Assembly: GCF_963677155.1 (NCBI RefSeq)
Contig: NZ_OY781884.1
Span: forward strand, 1,668,501-1,732,500
Reading direction: 5' to 3'
Source of the DNA: an uncultured Draconibacterium sp.
GTDB taxonomy: Bacteria > Bacteroidota > Bacteroidia > Bacteroidales > Prolixibacteraceae
Length of the DNA stretch: 64,000 nt
The notes below the pieces were generated by a model. It did no database searches. It was not told the origin of the DNA and worked only from the letters and a program-made list of their open reading frames with translations. Position 1 is the stretch's first letter; each line of letters opens with the position of its first letter. Shown here in pieces: positions 1-9,851 of the stretch. The position numbers and the translations under genes are program-made.

Positions 1-888
1 TTGTAAAACCGAAAGAAAATGATTCAGTGAATCGTCGGCAGCCGTAATTCCGTTCAATGTTAAACGATTATCGTGAAAATTCAAATCAAACTCACTCCAG
101 CTAGCGTAATCCCTTATTTTCAGCACATCACGTTTCAGGTTAATTCGGTCGGTTTCGCCAAATTCGTTTTCCTGCTTTTTAGTTGTTGCATTTAAAAAAT
201 TGGCCCAAAGCTCAGGGAATCGCCGGTGGTTAATATACCACGCCACTTCCGACTGGTTGGAAACCGTTTTGTTAACCAGTTTAAAATACTGATTATCGTT
301 AATACCGGGAACATTCAGTTGCCTGATGCATTTTTCAACCAAAATAACTTCGGGACTTATAATTACCAGATTACCGGCAACGCTAAAACTAAGTTTGTTG
401 CTCCCGTTTGAATCAACGACATCAATTACGGTATAACCATTATAGTTTCGTTTCTGAAATGAAGTACTCGCAATCCCGGTCAGCTTCTCAATTAATAACT
501 CAAACCCTTCACGCTCTTTTGCACTTTTTAGATTACCAATAATTACCGGATGTAATACGTTTTTCCCGACAAAATCAAGTGCCAGTACAACTGGTCGTTT
601 ACCGAGCTGATTCTGAATTTCAGGTTCACTTTCAATAACGTTCTGAATGTTCGACACCTGATTTAATAACTTATTAAACTCAGGAATTCCAGCTAACTCC
701 TGCACTATAGGATTATCCGCAGGAATGGCCTTTAGTCCATCGGCTTCGAGAAATACCGGCGCCGTTAGCGGAACTGCTTTATAAAGTGAAGATTCGTGTT
801 GAAATACAACTTTTTCTTTAGTAAAATACAGAAACCCGGCTACGGCCGCTGCCAAAATGATAAGTATGATTATGAGGTACCGCTTCAT
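1..888 (-). CDS. DUF3352-like membrane-anchored protein (C-terminus outside window)
   Basis: The frame is open from an ATG at 888 down to base 1, giving 296 codons without a stop, so the C-terminal part lies outside the window. The protein starts MKRYLIIILIILAAAVAGF, an uncleaved-looking N-terminal membrane anchor, followed by a soluble region with no cysteine clusters or enzymatic motif that I recognise. The pattern (a short anchor, then a region with statements such as RPVVLALDF and VVIGNLKSAKEREGFELL-like beta-alpha units) resembles DUF3352-type proteins of unknown function; this is a weak family guess. It sits downstream of the infB terminator and has its own -7 box, so it is probably a separate transcription unit. 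Function unknown. Confidence 0.7.
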   Translation of the reverse strand, partial: MKRYLIIILIILAAAVAGFLYFTKEKVVFQHESSLYKAVPLTAPVFLEADGLKAIPADNPIVQELAGIPEFNKLLNQVSNIQNVIESEPEIQNQLGKRPVVLALDFVGKNVLHPVIIGNLKSAKEREGFELLIEKLTGIASTSFQKRNYNGYTVIDVVDSNGSNKLSFSVAGNLVIISPEVILVEKCIRQLNVPGINDNQYFKLVNKTVSNQSEVAWYINHRRFPELWANFLNATTKKQENEFGETDRINLKRDVLKIRDYASWSEFDLNFHDNRLTLNGITAADDSLNHFLSVLQ

Positions 889-904
889 CTTTTATTCTTT
901 TTGT

Positions 905-912
905 CAAAAGTA
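905..912 (-). promoter_or_regulatory. -7 promoter box of the DUF3352-like gene
   Basis: On the minus strand TACTTTTG (912 to 905) matches the Bacteroidota -7 consensus TAnnTTTG exactly and lies 16 bases before the ATG at 888. No good TTTG -33 box is seen 19-21 bases upstream, so the call rests on the -7 box and its position. Confidence 0.45.
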
Positions 913-984
913 ATAAATAGCTAACGCTCCGAACTACCTTTTTCGTTTATGAAATTAAACATTGATTGTTAATATTTAAGGGGT

Positions 985-1013
985 AACAAAAAAGGCCGGG
1001 TTTCCCCAGCCTT
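985..1013 (-). terminator. Intrinsic terminator of the rimP-nusA-infB operon
   Basis: On the minus strand AAGGCTGGG, a loop of GAAA and CCCGGCCTT form a nine-pair stem with one G-T pair, followed by TTTTTTG. It starts about 20 bases after the infB stop codon. Confidence 0.85.
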
Positions 1014-1035
1014 CTCTTTTATAGAATAATCGTTT

Positions 1036-4002
1036 TTATAATGTCTTCGCTACCTCAACTTCATGGTAAGCTTCAACGTGGTCGCCAACCTTCATGTCGT
1101 TAAATTTCTCGATATTCAAACCGCACTCGTAGCCGTTTTTCACTTCTTTTACGTCTTCTTTAAAACGTTTTAGCGAACCTAATAAGCCATCGTAGATTAC
1201 AATTCCATCGCGAATTACACGAACTTTCGAATTACGTGTCACTTTTCCATCACGAACGATACAACCTGCAACGGTTCCCACTTTCGTGATTTTAAATACT
1301 TCCAGCACCTCTACAGTCCCGGTAATTTCCTCCTTAATTTCAGGAGAAAGCATACCCTCCATCGCGGCCTTAATCTCGTTAATCGCATCGTAAATAATCG
1401 AGTACAAACGAATATCAATTTGCTCTCTTTCTGCTATTTTACGGGCATTCAACGACGGGCGTACCTGGAAACCAACTACAATAGCTTCTGACGCTGCAGC
1501 CAGTGAAATATCAGATTCGGAAATCTGGCCCACTGCTTTATGAATGATATTGATCTGAATTTCTTCAGTTGATAACTTAATCAACGAGTCAGACAGTGCT
1601 TCGATAGATCCGTCAACGTCACCTTTAACAATAAGGTTCAACTCCTGGAAATTACCGATTGCAATACGACGTCCGATTTCATCAAGCGTAATGTGTTTCT
1701 GCGTACGCAATCCCTGCTCACGAGCCAGTTGCTCACGCTTATTGGTAATGCTTCGTGCTTCCCGCTCGCTTTCCATAACATTGAACTTATCACCAGCCTG
1801 TGGCGCACCGTTCAATCCAAGAATAATTGCAGGTTGCGCAGGCCCAACATTCATAATGTTTTGATTACGCTCGTTAAACATTGCTTTTACGTGACCGTAA
1901 TACTGACCGGCAATAATTATATCACCAACCTTTAATGTTCCACTTTCAACCAGCAAAGTTGATACGTATCCGCGACCTCGGTCAAGCTCTGATTCAATAA
2001 TTGTACCCTGAGCCTTTTTGTCTGCATTTGCTTTCAATTCAAGCATTTCTGCTTCAAGCAATACTTTTTCAAGAAGATCTTCAATCCCAATCCCATTTTT
2101 AGCCGAAATATCGTGCGACTGGTATTTACCACCCCACTCTTCAACCAGGTAATTCATATTGGCCAGTTCTTCTTTTATCTTTTCAGGATTTGCTCCCGGT
2201 TTATCGATTTTGTTAATTGCAAAAACAATAGGTACCCCTGCTGCCGATGCGTGATTGATTGCCTCAATAGTTTGTGGCATCACATTGTCGTCGGCTGCTA
2301 CAATAATAATTGCAATATCGGTTACCTGTGCACCACGCGCACGCATTGCGGTAAACGCCTCGTGACCTGGTGTATCAAGGAAAGTAATAACCCTGCCATC
2401 TTCCAGACTAACGTGGTATGCCCCAATATGCTGAGTAATACCACCAGCCTCTCCGGCAATTACGTTTGTACTACGAATATGGTCGAGCAGCGATGTTTTA
2501 CCGTGGTCAACGTGTCCCATAACGGTAACAATTGGCGGACGGGCTTTCAAATCTTCCGGGCTGTCTTCTTCTTCTTCAATCGCTTCTGCAATTTCAACAC
2601 TAACAAATTCTACTTTATACCCAAATTCCTCGGCAACTACAGCCAGTGTTTCTGCATCGAGACGCTGGTTGATAGAAACAAACAGACCGAGCGACATACA
2701 CGACGAAATAATTTCGTTTACACCAACATCCATCATGGTAGCCAATTCGGCAACAGTTACAAACTCTGTTACTTTCAGGATATTTTGATCCAGCATTTGC
2801 TGTTCCATATCTGCCTGCATTTTTTCGCTGGCAGCGGCACGTTTGTCGCGACGGTGTTTTGCTCCTTTTTTTGTTTTACCCTTAGTTGTTAAACGGGCAA
2901 GAGTATCTTTAATTTGCTTTTGTACGTCCTCTTCGTTAACCTCTTTTTTAAGTGGCCGTCTTTTCTTTCCTGCTGCTCCCTGTTTGTTTGCCTGAAATTT
3001 TCCTCTCGGACGATCACCAGGCTTTTGTTGTTGTTGTCTGTCAACACTAACCTTTCCAGTGTCCTTAGAAATACGCTTTCTGCGTTTTTTCCGGTTACCC
3101 TGATCTCCTGAATCCTGTTTCTTCTCAGGAAGATCGATTTTACCAAGAATAGTAGGGCCATTCAGCTTATTAGCTTTAGCCTTTATAACGGTTGGACTTT
3201 CTCTCTTACTATTATCTTGTCCCGGGCGCTCAGCAATTCTTTGCTTCTTGCGCTCCTGACGTTCTTTTTCGCGCTCTTCTTTTGATTTTTTGGCCGGGCG
3301 TGTTTTCTGATTCATATTGCTCAGATCAATCTTGCCCACTACTTTTATCTTATCTTCAGATTTTGACTCCTTTTTCTCGACAACTACTTTTTCCTCTTTC
3401 TTCGGAGTACTCTCAGCTTTCGGAGCAGCTTCCTCTTTTTCTACTTTCGGAGCAGCTTCTTCTTTCTTTTCAGCTACAGGAGTCTCTTTCACCTCTTCTT
3501 TTGCAGGTACTTCTTTTGCAGAAACCTCTTTTTCAGGCTTCTTCTCTTCTGCTTTAACTTCTACAGGTTTTTCTTCTATAGGTTTTTCCACCTTTTTCTT
3601 TGGCCTGTTTACCTCATCCAGATCAATCTTGTCGAGCACCTTAACTTTTACCTCAGGTTTTTTAATAACTTCTTCTGCTGGTTTTTCCTCAACCTTTTTC
3701 TCAGCAGCAGGCTCTTCACTTTTGGGTTCTTCTTTCTCCTGGTCTTCAGCTTCGGGCTCCATAGAAATCACTTCTTTCTTTGGACGCTGACTCTTCAGGT
3801 TCATTTTTTCCGACTCTTTCTTGATGGTAATATCTACTTTATATTCCTTTTCAAGAAGTTGCACGGCGTCTTCTGCAACTTTAGTATTAGGGTTTGAATC
3901 GATTTCGTACCCTTTTTTATGCAAGAACTCAACAATGGTATGAATACCTACGTTGAATTGCCTTGCAAGTTTACTAAGTCTTGTTGTTTTGCCTGCTACC
4001 AT
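1036..4002 (-). CDS. infB: Translation initiation factor IF-2
   Basis: IF-2 is the GTPase that places initiator fMet-tRNA on the 30S subunit and promotes subunit joining. At 988 residues it is a long form. The N-terminal IF2_N helical module (about 1-55) is followed by a low-complexity Glu/Lys/Pro/Ala region (about 60-410) typical of Bacteroidota. The G domain starts near residue 490 with GHVDHGKTS, then [17 protein letters not shown] near 545 and NKIDKPGAN near 595; the C-terminal beta-barrel and fMet-tRNA binding domains follow (conserved [11 protein letters not shown] near the end). It is the last gene of rimP-nusA-infB, a conserved operon. Many reading frames on the opposite strand over the repetitive region are shadows. 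Confidence 0.98.
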   Translation of the reverse strand: MVAGKTTRLSKLARQFNVGIHTIVEFLHKKGYEIDSNPNTKVAEDAVQLLEKEYKVDITIKKESEKMNLKSQRPKKEVISMEPEAEDQEKEEPKSEEPAAEKKVEEKPAEEVIKKPEVKVKVLDKIDLDEVNRPKKKVEKPIEEKPVEVKAEEKKPEKEVSAKEVPAKEEVKETPVAEKKEEAAPKVEKEEAAPKAESTPKKEEKVVVEKKESKSEDKIKVVGKIDLSNMNQKTRPAKKSKEEREKERQERKKQRIAERPGQDNSKRESPTVIKAKANKLNGPTILGKIDLPEKKQDSGDQGNRKKRRKRISKDTGKVSVDRQQQQKPGDRPRGKFQANKQGAAGKKRRPLKKEVNEEDVQKQIKDTLARLTTKGKTKKGAKHRRDKRAAASEKMQADMEQQMLDQNILKVTEFVTVAELATMMDVGVNEIISSCMSLGLFVSINQRLDAETLAVVAEEFGYKVEFVSVEIAEAIEEEEDSPEDLKARPPIVTVMGHVDHGKTSLLDHIRSTNVIAGEAGGITQHIGAYHVSLEDGRVITFLDTPGHEAFTAMRARGAQVTDIAIIIVAADDNVMPQTIEAINHASAAGVPIVFAINKIDKPGANPEKIKEELANMNYLVEEWGGKYQSHDISAKNGIGIEDLLEKVLLEAEMLELKANADKKAQGTIIESELDRGRGYVSTLLVESGTLKVGDIIIAGQYYGHVKAMFNERNQNIMNVGPAQPAIILGLNGAPQAGDKFNVMESEREARSITNKREQLAREQGLRTQKHITLDEIGRRIAIGNFQELNLIVKGDVDGSIEALSDSLIKLSTEEIQINIIHKAVGQISESDISLAAASEAIVVGFQVRPSLNARKIAEREQIDIRLYSIIYDAINEIKAAMEGMLSPEIKEEITGTVEVLEVFKITKVGTVAGCIVRDGKVTRNSKVRVIRDGIVIYDGLLGSLKRFKEDVKEVKNGYECGLNIEKFNDMKVGDHVEAYHEVEVAKTL

Positions 4003-4067
4003 ATACTTCTTTATTTACTTTTCTAATTTGTATGAATAAAAACCAATCACGCTTACGATATGGGTTA

Positions 4068-5303
4068 TTATTCAAATTCTGAACTAAGAACCTTCAGAAC
4101 GTCGTCGATAGTTTCGTCTTCGAGGTCGGTTCTTTTAATCAATTCAGCACGCGGAATATTCAACACGTTTTTTGCGGTATCGCAACCGATTCCCTTTAAC
4201 GCATCAATTACCCAACTTTCTATTTCATCTGCAAACTCATCCAGGTTCACATCTTCATCATCTTCTTCCATCTCACGATAAACATCGATCTCGTATCCGG
4301 TTAACTGGCTGGCTAAACGAATATTTAACCCGCCTTTACCAATTGCCAACGACACCTCTTCTGGTTTCAGATAAACTTCTGCTTTCTTATCGTCTTCGAT
4401 AATTTTTATCGAATTAATTTTCGCAGGATTTAATGATCGTTTAATGAACAACTGAAGGTTTGACGAATAATTAATAACATCAATGTTTTCGTTACGCAAC
4501 TCACGAACAATTCCGTGAATTCTCGATCCCTTCATTCCCACACATGCTCCAACAGGATCGATACGTTCGTCGTACGATTCTACCGCTACTTTAGCACGCT
4601 CACCCGGTACACGAACAATTTTCTTGATGGTAATTAAACCATCGAAAATTTCCGGAATTTCCAACTCGAACAAACGCTCGAGAAAAGCCGGGGCTGTGCG
4701 CGACAAAATAATCAGCGGGTTGTTATTTCGTAATTCAACTTTATATACAATTGCACGAACGTTATCTCCTTTACGGAAATAATCTGATGGAATTTGCTCT
4801 GATTTTGGAAGGATCAATTCGTTACCTTCATCATCCAGAATTAGCATCTCCTTTTTCCAAACCTGATAAACTTCACCGGTTACAATGTCGCCAATTTTAT
4901 CTTTATATTTTCCGTAAATGTGGTCTTTTTCCAGTTCCAGAATTTTACTGGCCAGGTTCTGACGTAAATTCAAAATTGCACGGCGACCAAAATCGGCCAA
5001 TTTAACCTCGTCGGTAACTTCCTCGCCTACTTCGTAATCGTCGTCAATTTTCAGCGCATCGCTTAAAGTTATTTGCACATTCGGGTCTTCAATCTCGCCG
5101 TCTGCTACAACTTCGCGGTTTCTCCAAATTTCAAAGTCGCCCTTATCAATATTGATAATAACATCGAAGTTCTCATCAGTACCATACTGACGGATAAGCA
5201 CACTGCGGAAAACTTCTTCCAGCACACTCATCATTGTAACCCTGTCAATGTTTTTTAGCTCTTTAAATTCGGCAAAAGTATCTATCAGGTTAATATTTTC
5301 CAT
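4068..5303 (-). CDS. nusA: Transcription termination/antitermination factor NusA
   Basis: NusA binds RNA polymerase and nascent RNA and modulates pausing, termination and antitermination. The 411 residues show the N-terminal polymerase-binding domain (about 1-130), an S1 domain (about 135-200, GDIVTGEVYQVWKKEMLI), and two KH domains (about 210-345) containing the diagnostic DPVGACVGMKGSRI and SLAIGKGGLNIRLAS. The tail carries one short helix-hairpin-helix-like unit and an acidic stretch (EEDDEDVNLDE) rather than the two acidic repeats of E. coli NusA, normal for this phylum. It lies 11 bases after rimP and 65 bases before infB, within one operon. Confidence 0.98.
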   Translation of the reverse strand: MENINLIDTFAEFKELKNIDRVTMMSVLEEVFRSVLIRQYGTDENFDVIINIDKGDFEIWRNREVVADGEIEDPNVQITLSDALKIDDDYEVGEEVTDEVKLADFGRRAILNLRQNLASKILELEKDHIYGKYKDKIGDIVTGEVYQVWKKEMLILDDEGNELILPKSEQIPSDYFRKGDNVRAIVYKVELRNNNPLIILSRTAPAFLERLFELEIPEIFDGLITIKKIVRVPGERAKVAVESYDERIDPVGACVGMKGSRIHGIVRELRNENIDVINYSSNLQLFIKRSLNPAKINSIKIIEDDKKAEVYLKPEEVSLAIGKGGLNIRLASQLTGYEIDVYREMEEDDEDVNLDEFADEIESWVIDALKGIGCDTAKNVLNIPRAELIKRTDLEDETIDDVLKVLSSEFE

Positions 5304-5314
5304 CTTTCATCGCT

Positions 5315-5779
5315 TTATTTAAATGAAATAACCGCTTTCGCACTTTTTATTTCGTCGTATTTTAAAATATGTTTTTTTACTACCAATTGCTTTTTCTTGT
5401 GCCCCTCCACTTTTTCGCGCTTCGAAGTCTCAAGTACTATGCCATCCTCACTATTTTCCAAAAGCAGCCCTTTCAATTTCTCATTTTCGGCTGTTAAAAC
5501 CTCAATCTCTTTGCCGGTATATTTTTCGTATTGCTGCTTAACTTTAAAGCTTTCGGTTAGTCCCGGCGACGAAACCTGCAACGAAAAATCCTCTTCATCC
5601 CTGTCGAGATTGTGCTCTACGTTACGACTGACAGCAATACATTGTTCGATAGTGATGCCGTTAAATCCATCAACGTACACATTAATGTCGTTGGCCGAAC
5701 TTATTGCCACATCAATAATAAACATCTGATCATCAAGACGTTCATTTACCAAATCTATAATTCTTTGTTTTGCTATCAT
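5315..5779 (-). CDS. rimP: Ribosome maturation factor RimP
   Basis: RimP is needed for 30S subunit maturation. The longest open frame begins at 5878, but I choose the ATG at 5779 (protein starts MIAKQRIIDLVNER, 154 residues). This gives the usual family length, has purine-rich AGAGAA just upstream, and lies downstream of a very good promoter (5848-5879) whose start site would cut off the upstream ATG. The N-terminal alpha/beta domain carries DINVYVDGFNGITIEQC and the C-terminal Sm-like barrel carries the conserved SSPGL near its start. First gene of rimP-nusA-infB. Confidence 0.93.
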   Translation of the reverse strand: MIAKQRIIDLVNERLDDQMFIIDVAISSANDINVYVDGFNGITIEQCIAVSRNVEHNLDRDEEDFSLQVSSPGLTESFKVKQQYEKYTGKEIEVLTAENEKLKGLLLENSEDGIVLETSKREKVEGHKKKQLVVKKHILKYDEIKSAKAVISFK

Positions 5780-5847
5780 TTCTCTGTATGTAACAAAATA
5801 GGGAACCAACGGTCCCCTAAAAATTTCGCTTTTTAGAAAATTCTCGG

Positions 5848-5879
5848 CAAAAATAGTAATATTATCCAACATTAACAAA
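5848..5879 (-). promoter_or_regulatory. Promoter of rimP-nusA-infB
   Basis: On the minus strand TTTG (5879-5876), a 20-base spacer and TATTTTTG (5855-5848) match the Bacteroidota -33/-7 pattern perfectly. The expected start is near 5844, giving a 5' leader of about 65 bases before the rimP ATG at 5779. The long frame starting at 5878 would begin upstream of the transcript. Confidence 0.8.
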
Positions 5880-6088
5880 TATGCGCACTCACTTAAAATG
5901 CTGATTTTAAACTAAAAAATCATTAACCGCATTCTGTGCATAACAAATTCATTTTTACCTACCTTTAAGTTTTATTTTCTAAAAAAAACATGGTCATTTG
6001 TAATTATACCATAATTCGATGATTTATTCCGATACAATATGGTATTATAGAAAGTTTTGAAGTTTTAAACCAATAGAGAAACAGCTTT
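5880..6088. other. Divergent intergenic region with inverted repeat
   Basis: Together with the rimP leader this forms a 309-base stretch without a gene between rimP and the HD-domain gene. It is AT-rich. It contains the inverted repeat ATACCATA (6006-6013) and TATGGTAT (6038-6045), arms separated by 24 bases, which could be an operator or weak hairpin upstream of the HD gene. No convincing plus-strand -33/-7 pair was found. Confidence 0.35.
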
Positions 6089-7345
6089 GTGCAACAAATT
6101 CAACTCAATAAAAAGAAAATAATAAACGATCCCGTTTTTGGATTTATCAACCTGCAATCCGAAATTATATTCGACCTATTGGAACATCCAATATTTCAGC
6201 GTCTCCGTCATATCAAGCAACTAGGGATGTCTTATCTTGTTTTTCCGGGCGCAAACCACACGCGTTTTGAGCACGCTATAGGCACAGTACATTTAATGCG
6301 CCAGGCTATTTCTGTACTAAAAATTAAAGGGCATGAGATTACCGACGAAGAAGCAGAAGCTGTTACCATTGCCATTTTATTGCACGATATTGGACATGCT
6401 CCTTTTTCGCATGTACTGGAAAATACGTTGGTAAATATTTCGCACGAAGAAATCTCATTGATGCTGATGCAGGAACTGAACCGGCAATTTAGCGGAAAAC
6501 TGGATTTGGCCATCAAAGTCTTTACCAATAATTACAAAAAGCAGTTTTTACACCAACTTGTTGCCAGCCAACTAGATATGGATCGACTGGATTACCTAAG
6601 CCGCGATAGCTTTTTTACTGGCGTAGTTGAAGGAACCATTGGTATCGACCGCATTATAAAAATGCTAAATGTTCACAACGACCAGCTGGTAGTTGATGTA
6701 AAAGGAATTTACTCTATTGAAAAATTCCTGATCTCGCGACGACTGATGTACTGGCAGGTTTACCTCCACAAAACAGTTGTGGCTGCCGAGTTCTTACTAA
6801 TAAATGTATTAAAACGTGCGCGGGAAATTATTATAAACGGGGGTGAACTGTTTGTAACACCTACCTTAAAAGTTTTCTTAACAAATAACTTTACTCCTGA
6901 AGATTTTCGTTCAAACATTAAAATACAAGAGAAAAATGTATTGCAGTGGTATACGCTGCTCGACGACAACGACATTTTGATCTCGATAAAAGAATGGCAA
7001 AATCATCCTGATCCGGTTTTATCGGAAATGGCAAAAAATATAACAAACCGAAAATTACCCCGAACAAAATTCAGCGAGAAACCTATTTCTCCGACAAAAG
7101 AACAGAAGTATTTAAAGCAAATAGAGAACCAGATAATTTCCGATCCAGAACTGGCCAAATACTTCCTGATGACGGGCATTATAACCAACAACGCCTACAA
7201 CAAACACGATGAAAATATTTCGGTTTTATACAAGGATGGAACAGTGAAAGAAATTAACGATGCATCGGATATAAACCTGTCTGCACTATCGAAAACAGTG
7301 AAGAAGTATTTTGTGTGTTATCCTAAAGAATTGGACATTTACTAG
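6089..7345 (+). CDS. HD-domain phosphohydrolase (dGTPase-like)
   Basis: A 418-residue HD-superfamily metal-dependent phosphohydrolase of the COG1078 type. The visible metal-binding pattern is RFEHAIG (His near residue 58-60), HDIGHAPFSH (His-Asp near 110) and the downstream Asp in LDMDRLDYLSRDSFFTG (near 165), followed by a helical C-terminal region. Relatives hydrolyse (deoxy)nucleoside triphosphates, but the substrate of this branch is not established. The start is GTG at 6089, the only start that keeps the conserved DPVFGFI N-terminus, with purine-rich AGAGAAACAG before it. It lies directly upstream of the lpxD promoter; that promoter's -33 box is inside its last codons. Confidence 0.9.
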   Translation: MQQIQLNKKKIINDPVFGFINLQSEIIFDLLEHPIFQRLRHIKQLGMSYLVFPGANHTRFEHAIGTVHLMRQAISVLKIKGHEITDEEAEAVTIAILLHDIGHAPFSHVLENTLVNISHEEISLMLMQELNRQFSGKLDLAIKVFTNNYKKQFLHQLVASQLDMDRLDYLSRDSFFTGVVEGTIGIDRIIKMLNVHNDQLVVDVKGIYSIEKFLISRRLMYWQVYLHKTVVAAEFLLINVLKRAREIIINGGELFVTPTLKVFLTNNFTPEDFRSNIKIQEKNVLQWYTLLDDNDILISIKEWQNHPDPVLSEMAKNITNRKLPRTKFSEKPISPTKEQKYLKQIENQIISDPELAKYFLMTGIITNNAYNKHDENISVLYKDGTVKEINDASDINLSALSKTVKKYFVCYPKELDIY

Positions 7346-7361
7346 TTAAAACCTATATTTG
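7331..7361 (+). promoter_or_regulatory. Promoter of the lpxD-lpxC/fabZ-lpxA operon
   Basis: TTG (7331-7333), a 20-base spacer and TATATTTG (7354-7361) fit the Bacteroidota promoter pattern exactly. The -33 box lies inside the end of the HD-domain gene. The start site would be near 7365, about 17 bases before the lpxD ATG. Confidence 0.75.
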
Positions 7362-7381
7362 CATCGCCAAAAAAACAGATA

Positions 7382-8425
7382 ATGGATTTTAAAGCTACGG
7401 ATATCGCCTCTTTTTTGAATGGAGAAATTGTTGGTGATGGTGATGGTGATGCAAGAGTATCAAATGTTTCAAAGATAGAGGACGGAAAACCAGGCACATT
7501 GGCTTTCCTTGCCAATCCTAAATACGAGCACTACATTTACGAAACCAAAGCCTCGGTGGTATTGGTTAATAAAAGTTTTACTCCAAAGGAAAATATTTCT
7601 GCAACCCTTATAAAAGTCGACGATGCCTATCAGGCCTTTGCGTCGCTACTCGAGTTATATGTACAAGCGAAAGCCAGTATGAAACAGGGAATTGAGCAAC
7701 CTTGCTACATTGCCGAAAGTGCAACACGTGGCGAAGACGGTTACGTAGGGGCCTTTGCCTATATTGGTAATAACGCTAAAATCGGGAGTAACGTAAAAAT
7801 ATACCCACAGGTACATGTAGGCGACAATGTAAAAATTGGCGACGATTGTATATTGTACCCGGGTGCAAAAATTTACGACGATTGTGTTATCGGCAACCGC
7901 TGCATCATACACTCAGGAGCAGTAATCGGCGCCGATGGTTTTGGTTTTGCACCTCAGAAAGATGGAACTTACAAAAAGATCCACCAAATTGGCAACGCCG
8001 TTTTAGAAGACGATGTTGAAATTGGTGCCAACACCACTATCGACTGTGGCACAATGGAATCTACCATTATCAGAAAAGGTGTAAAACTCGACAACCTCAT
8101 TCAAATTGCACATAACGTTGAAGTTGGCGACAACACTGTAATGGCTGCACAAACCGGCGTTTCAGGATCGGCCAAAGTCGGTAAAAACTGTATGTTTGGT
8201 GGTCAGGTTGGTTTAGGCGGGCACATTACCATTGGCAACAATGTTACGCTTGGGGCTCAATCGGGCGTTGTTTCAAACTTAAAGAGCAACCAAACACTTC
8301 TTGGCTCTCCAGCCATTGAAATTAAAACAGCCATGCGCGCTTATGTACTTCTGAAAGACCTACCGGAAATTCGGCGCGATGTGCTTCAGCTCAAAAAAAC
8401 AATCAATACAGACAAAAAAAATTAA
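7382..8425 (+). CDS. lpxD: UDP-3-O-acylglucosamine N-acyltransferase
   Basis: LpxD transfers a 3-hydroxyacyl chain from acyl carrier protein to the 2-amino group of UDP-3-O-acylglucosamine, the third step of lipid A synthesis in the cytoplasm. The 347 residues have the N-terminal uridine-binding domain (about 1-100) and a long left-handed beta-helix of hexapeptide repeats (about 105-320, e.g. [17 protein letters not shown]). The catalytic His is in [11 protein letters not shown] (about residue 244). A C-terminal helix follows. First gene of an operon with lpxC/fabZ and lpxA. Confidence 0.98.
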   Translation: MDFKATDIASFLNGEIVGDGDGDARVSNVSKIEDGKPGTLAFLANPKYEHYIYETKASVVLVNKSFTPKENISATLIKVDDAYQAFASLLELYVQAKASMKQGIEQPCYIAESATRGEDGYVGAFAYIGNNAKIGSNVKIYPQVHVGDNVKIGDDCILYPGAKIYDDCVIGNRCIIHSGAVIGADGFGFAPQKDGTYKKIHQIGNAVLEDDVEIGANTTIDCGTMESTIIRKGVKLDNLIQIAHNVEVGDNTVMAAQTGVSGSAKVGKNCMFGGQVGLGGHITIGNNVTLGAQSGVVSNLKSNQTLLGSPAIEIKTAMRAYVLLKDLPEIRRDVLQLKKTINTDKKN

Positions 8426-8443
8426 GAAATATTTCACTTTTCA

Positions 8444-9823
8444 ATGGTTGTAAAACAAAAAACATTAGAAAACTCTTTTAAAATTGAGGGGAAAGGATTA
8501 CACACCGGTGTTAATGTAACAATGAATTTTTTGCCGGCCCCGGAGAATCATGGTTTTAAATTTAAACGTGTTGACCTGGAAAACCAGCCAATTATTGATG
8601 CTGACGTAGACCTTGTAATCGACACATCGCGCGGAACACTTCTTGAAAAAGACGGTGCGCGAATAGGAACAATCGAGCATGCACTTGCCGCATTGGTAGG
8701 AATGGATCTCGACAATGTTCTAATTGAAGTTAATAACGAAGAAGCTCCGATTATCGACGGGAGCTCGAAATATTTTGTTGAAGCCATTGAGAAAGCTGGC
8801 GTTGTTGAGCAGGAAGCTGAGCGCGACTATTTCGAAATCAGCGAAAAAGTCGAAATGTTCGACGAGAAATCAGGCTCGCACATTATTGCGCTGCCCGACA
8901 ACGATTACAGTTTAAATGTAATGATCTCGTTTCAGTCGGCAGTACTGAATAATCAATACGCTACGCTGGAATCGATCAAAGATTTCAAAACTGAAATTGC
9001 CGAGTGCAGAACATTTGTTTTTCTTCGAGAGATTGAATTTTTACTGAACCACAACCTCATAAAAGGTGGCGATCTGAATAATGCAATTGTTATTATCGAT
9101 AAAGAGATCAGCCAGGAAGAGCTCGACCGTTTAGCAGATCTTACCAATCATCCGCGAGTTGAAGTGAAACCGCAAGGTATTCTAAATAATCTTGATCTGC
9201 ATTTCAACAATGAATGTGCCCGCCACAAATTGCTCGATGTAGTTGGCGACCTGGCTCTGCTGGGCAAGCGCATAAAAGGTAGAATTATTGCATCGAAACC
9301 GGGACACGGGCCAAACACAATGTTTGCCGCTACCCTGAAAAAACAGTTGAAAAAAGAGGCTGACGCAGCTCCAAAATGCAATCCAAACGACGAGCCATTA
9401 ATGGACGTTAACCGAATAAGAGAACTGCTTCCGCATCGTTACCCGTTCTTACTGGTAGATAAAGTAGTTTGCATTCACGAAGACGAAATAGTTGGCGTTA
9501 AAAACGTTACGGTAAACGAACCCTTTTTTCAGGGACATTTCCCCAATGAGCCTATAATGCCGGGAGTTTTACTGGTTGAAGCAATGGCACAATGCGGTGG
9601 TTTGCTGGTACTCAACAAACAAGAGGGACAATTTTCAACCTATTTCATTCGAATTGATAATGTTAAATTCAGAAAGAAAGTTGTTCCTGGCGACACACTG
9701 ATTTTCAAATTAAAACTAACTTCGCCGATTAGAAGAGGAATTGCCAACATGAAAGGCACAACATATGTTGGCGATAAAATTGTTGCCGAAGGTGAATTTA
9801 TGGCACAAATTGTAAAAAAGTAG
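8444..9823 (+). CDS. lpxC/fabZ: Bifunctional LpxC deacetylase / FabZ dehydratase
   Basis: A 459-residue fusion of two enzymes. Residues 1 to about 308 are LpxC, the zinc deacetylase that commits UDP-3-O-acyl-GlcNAc to lipid A synthesis: the zinc ligands appear in TIEHALAAL and in HKLLDVVGDLALLG, and the catalytic His in KPGHGPNTMFAATL. Residues from about 318 are FabZ, a hotdog-fold 3-hydroxyacyl-ACP dehydratase with ELLPHRYPFLLVDKV and the catalytic GHFPNEPIMPGVLLVEAMAQ. The fusion is known from Bacteroidota. The linker DAAPKCNPNDEPLMD is short. Start at 8444, 18 bases after lpxD, with no alternative start before the conserved KTLENSF. Confidence 0.98.
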   Translation: MVVKQKTLENSFKIEGKGLHTGVNVTMNFLPAPENHGFKFKRVDLENQPIIDADVDLVIDTSRGTLLEKDGARIGTIEHALAALVGMDLDNVLIEVNNEEAPIIDGSSKYFVEAIEKAGVVEQEAERDYFEISEKVEMFDEKSGSHIIALPDNDYSLNVMISFQSAVLNNQYATLESIKDFKTEIAECRTFVFLREIEFLLNHNLIKGGDLNNAIVIIDKEISQEELDRLADLTNHPRVEVKPQGILNNLDLHFNNECARHKLLDVVGDLALLGKRIKGRIIASKPGHGPNTMFAATLKKQLKKEADAAPKCNPNDEPLMDVNRIRELLPHRYPFLLVDKVVCIHEDEIVGVKNVTVNEPFFQGHFPNEPIMPGVLLVEAMAQCGGLLVLNKQEGQFSTYFIRIDNVKFRKKVVPGDTLIFKLKLTSPIRRGIANMKGTTYVGDKIVAEGEFMAQIVKK

Positions 9824-9851
9824 ATAATTAAAGACAGTTAAAAAGTATAAA

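Noticed and set aside
2113-2892. 259-codon open frame on the plus strand opposite infB
   Set aside because: It lies entirely within the infB coding sequence, encodes a cysteine- and asparagine-rich composition without any fold signature, and is a shadow of the conserved G-domain region.
5780-5878. N-terminal extension of RimP (start at 5878)
   Set aside because: The perfect promoter at 5848-5879 starts transcription downstream of this ATG, and the shorter protein matches the family length.
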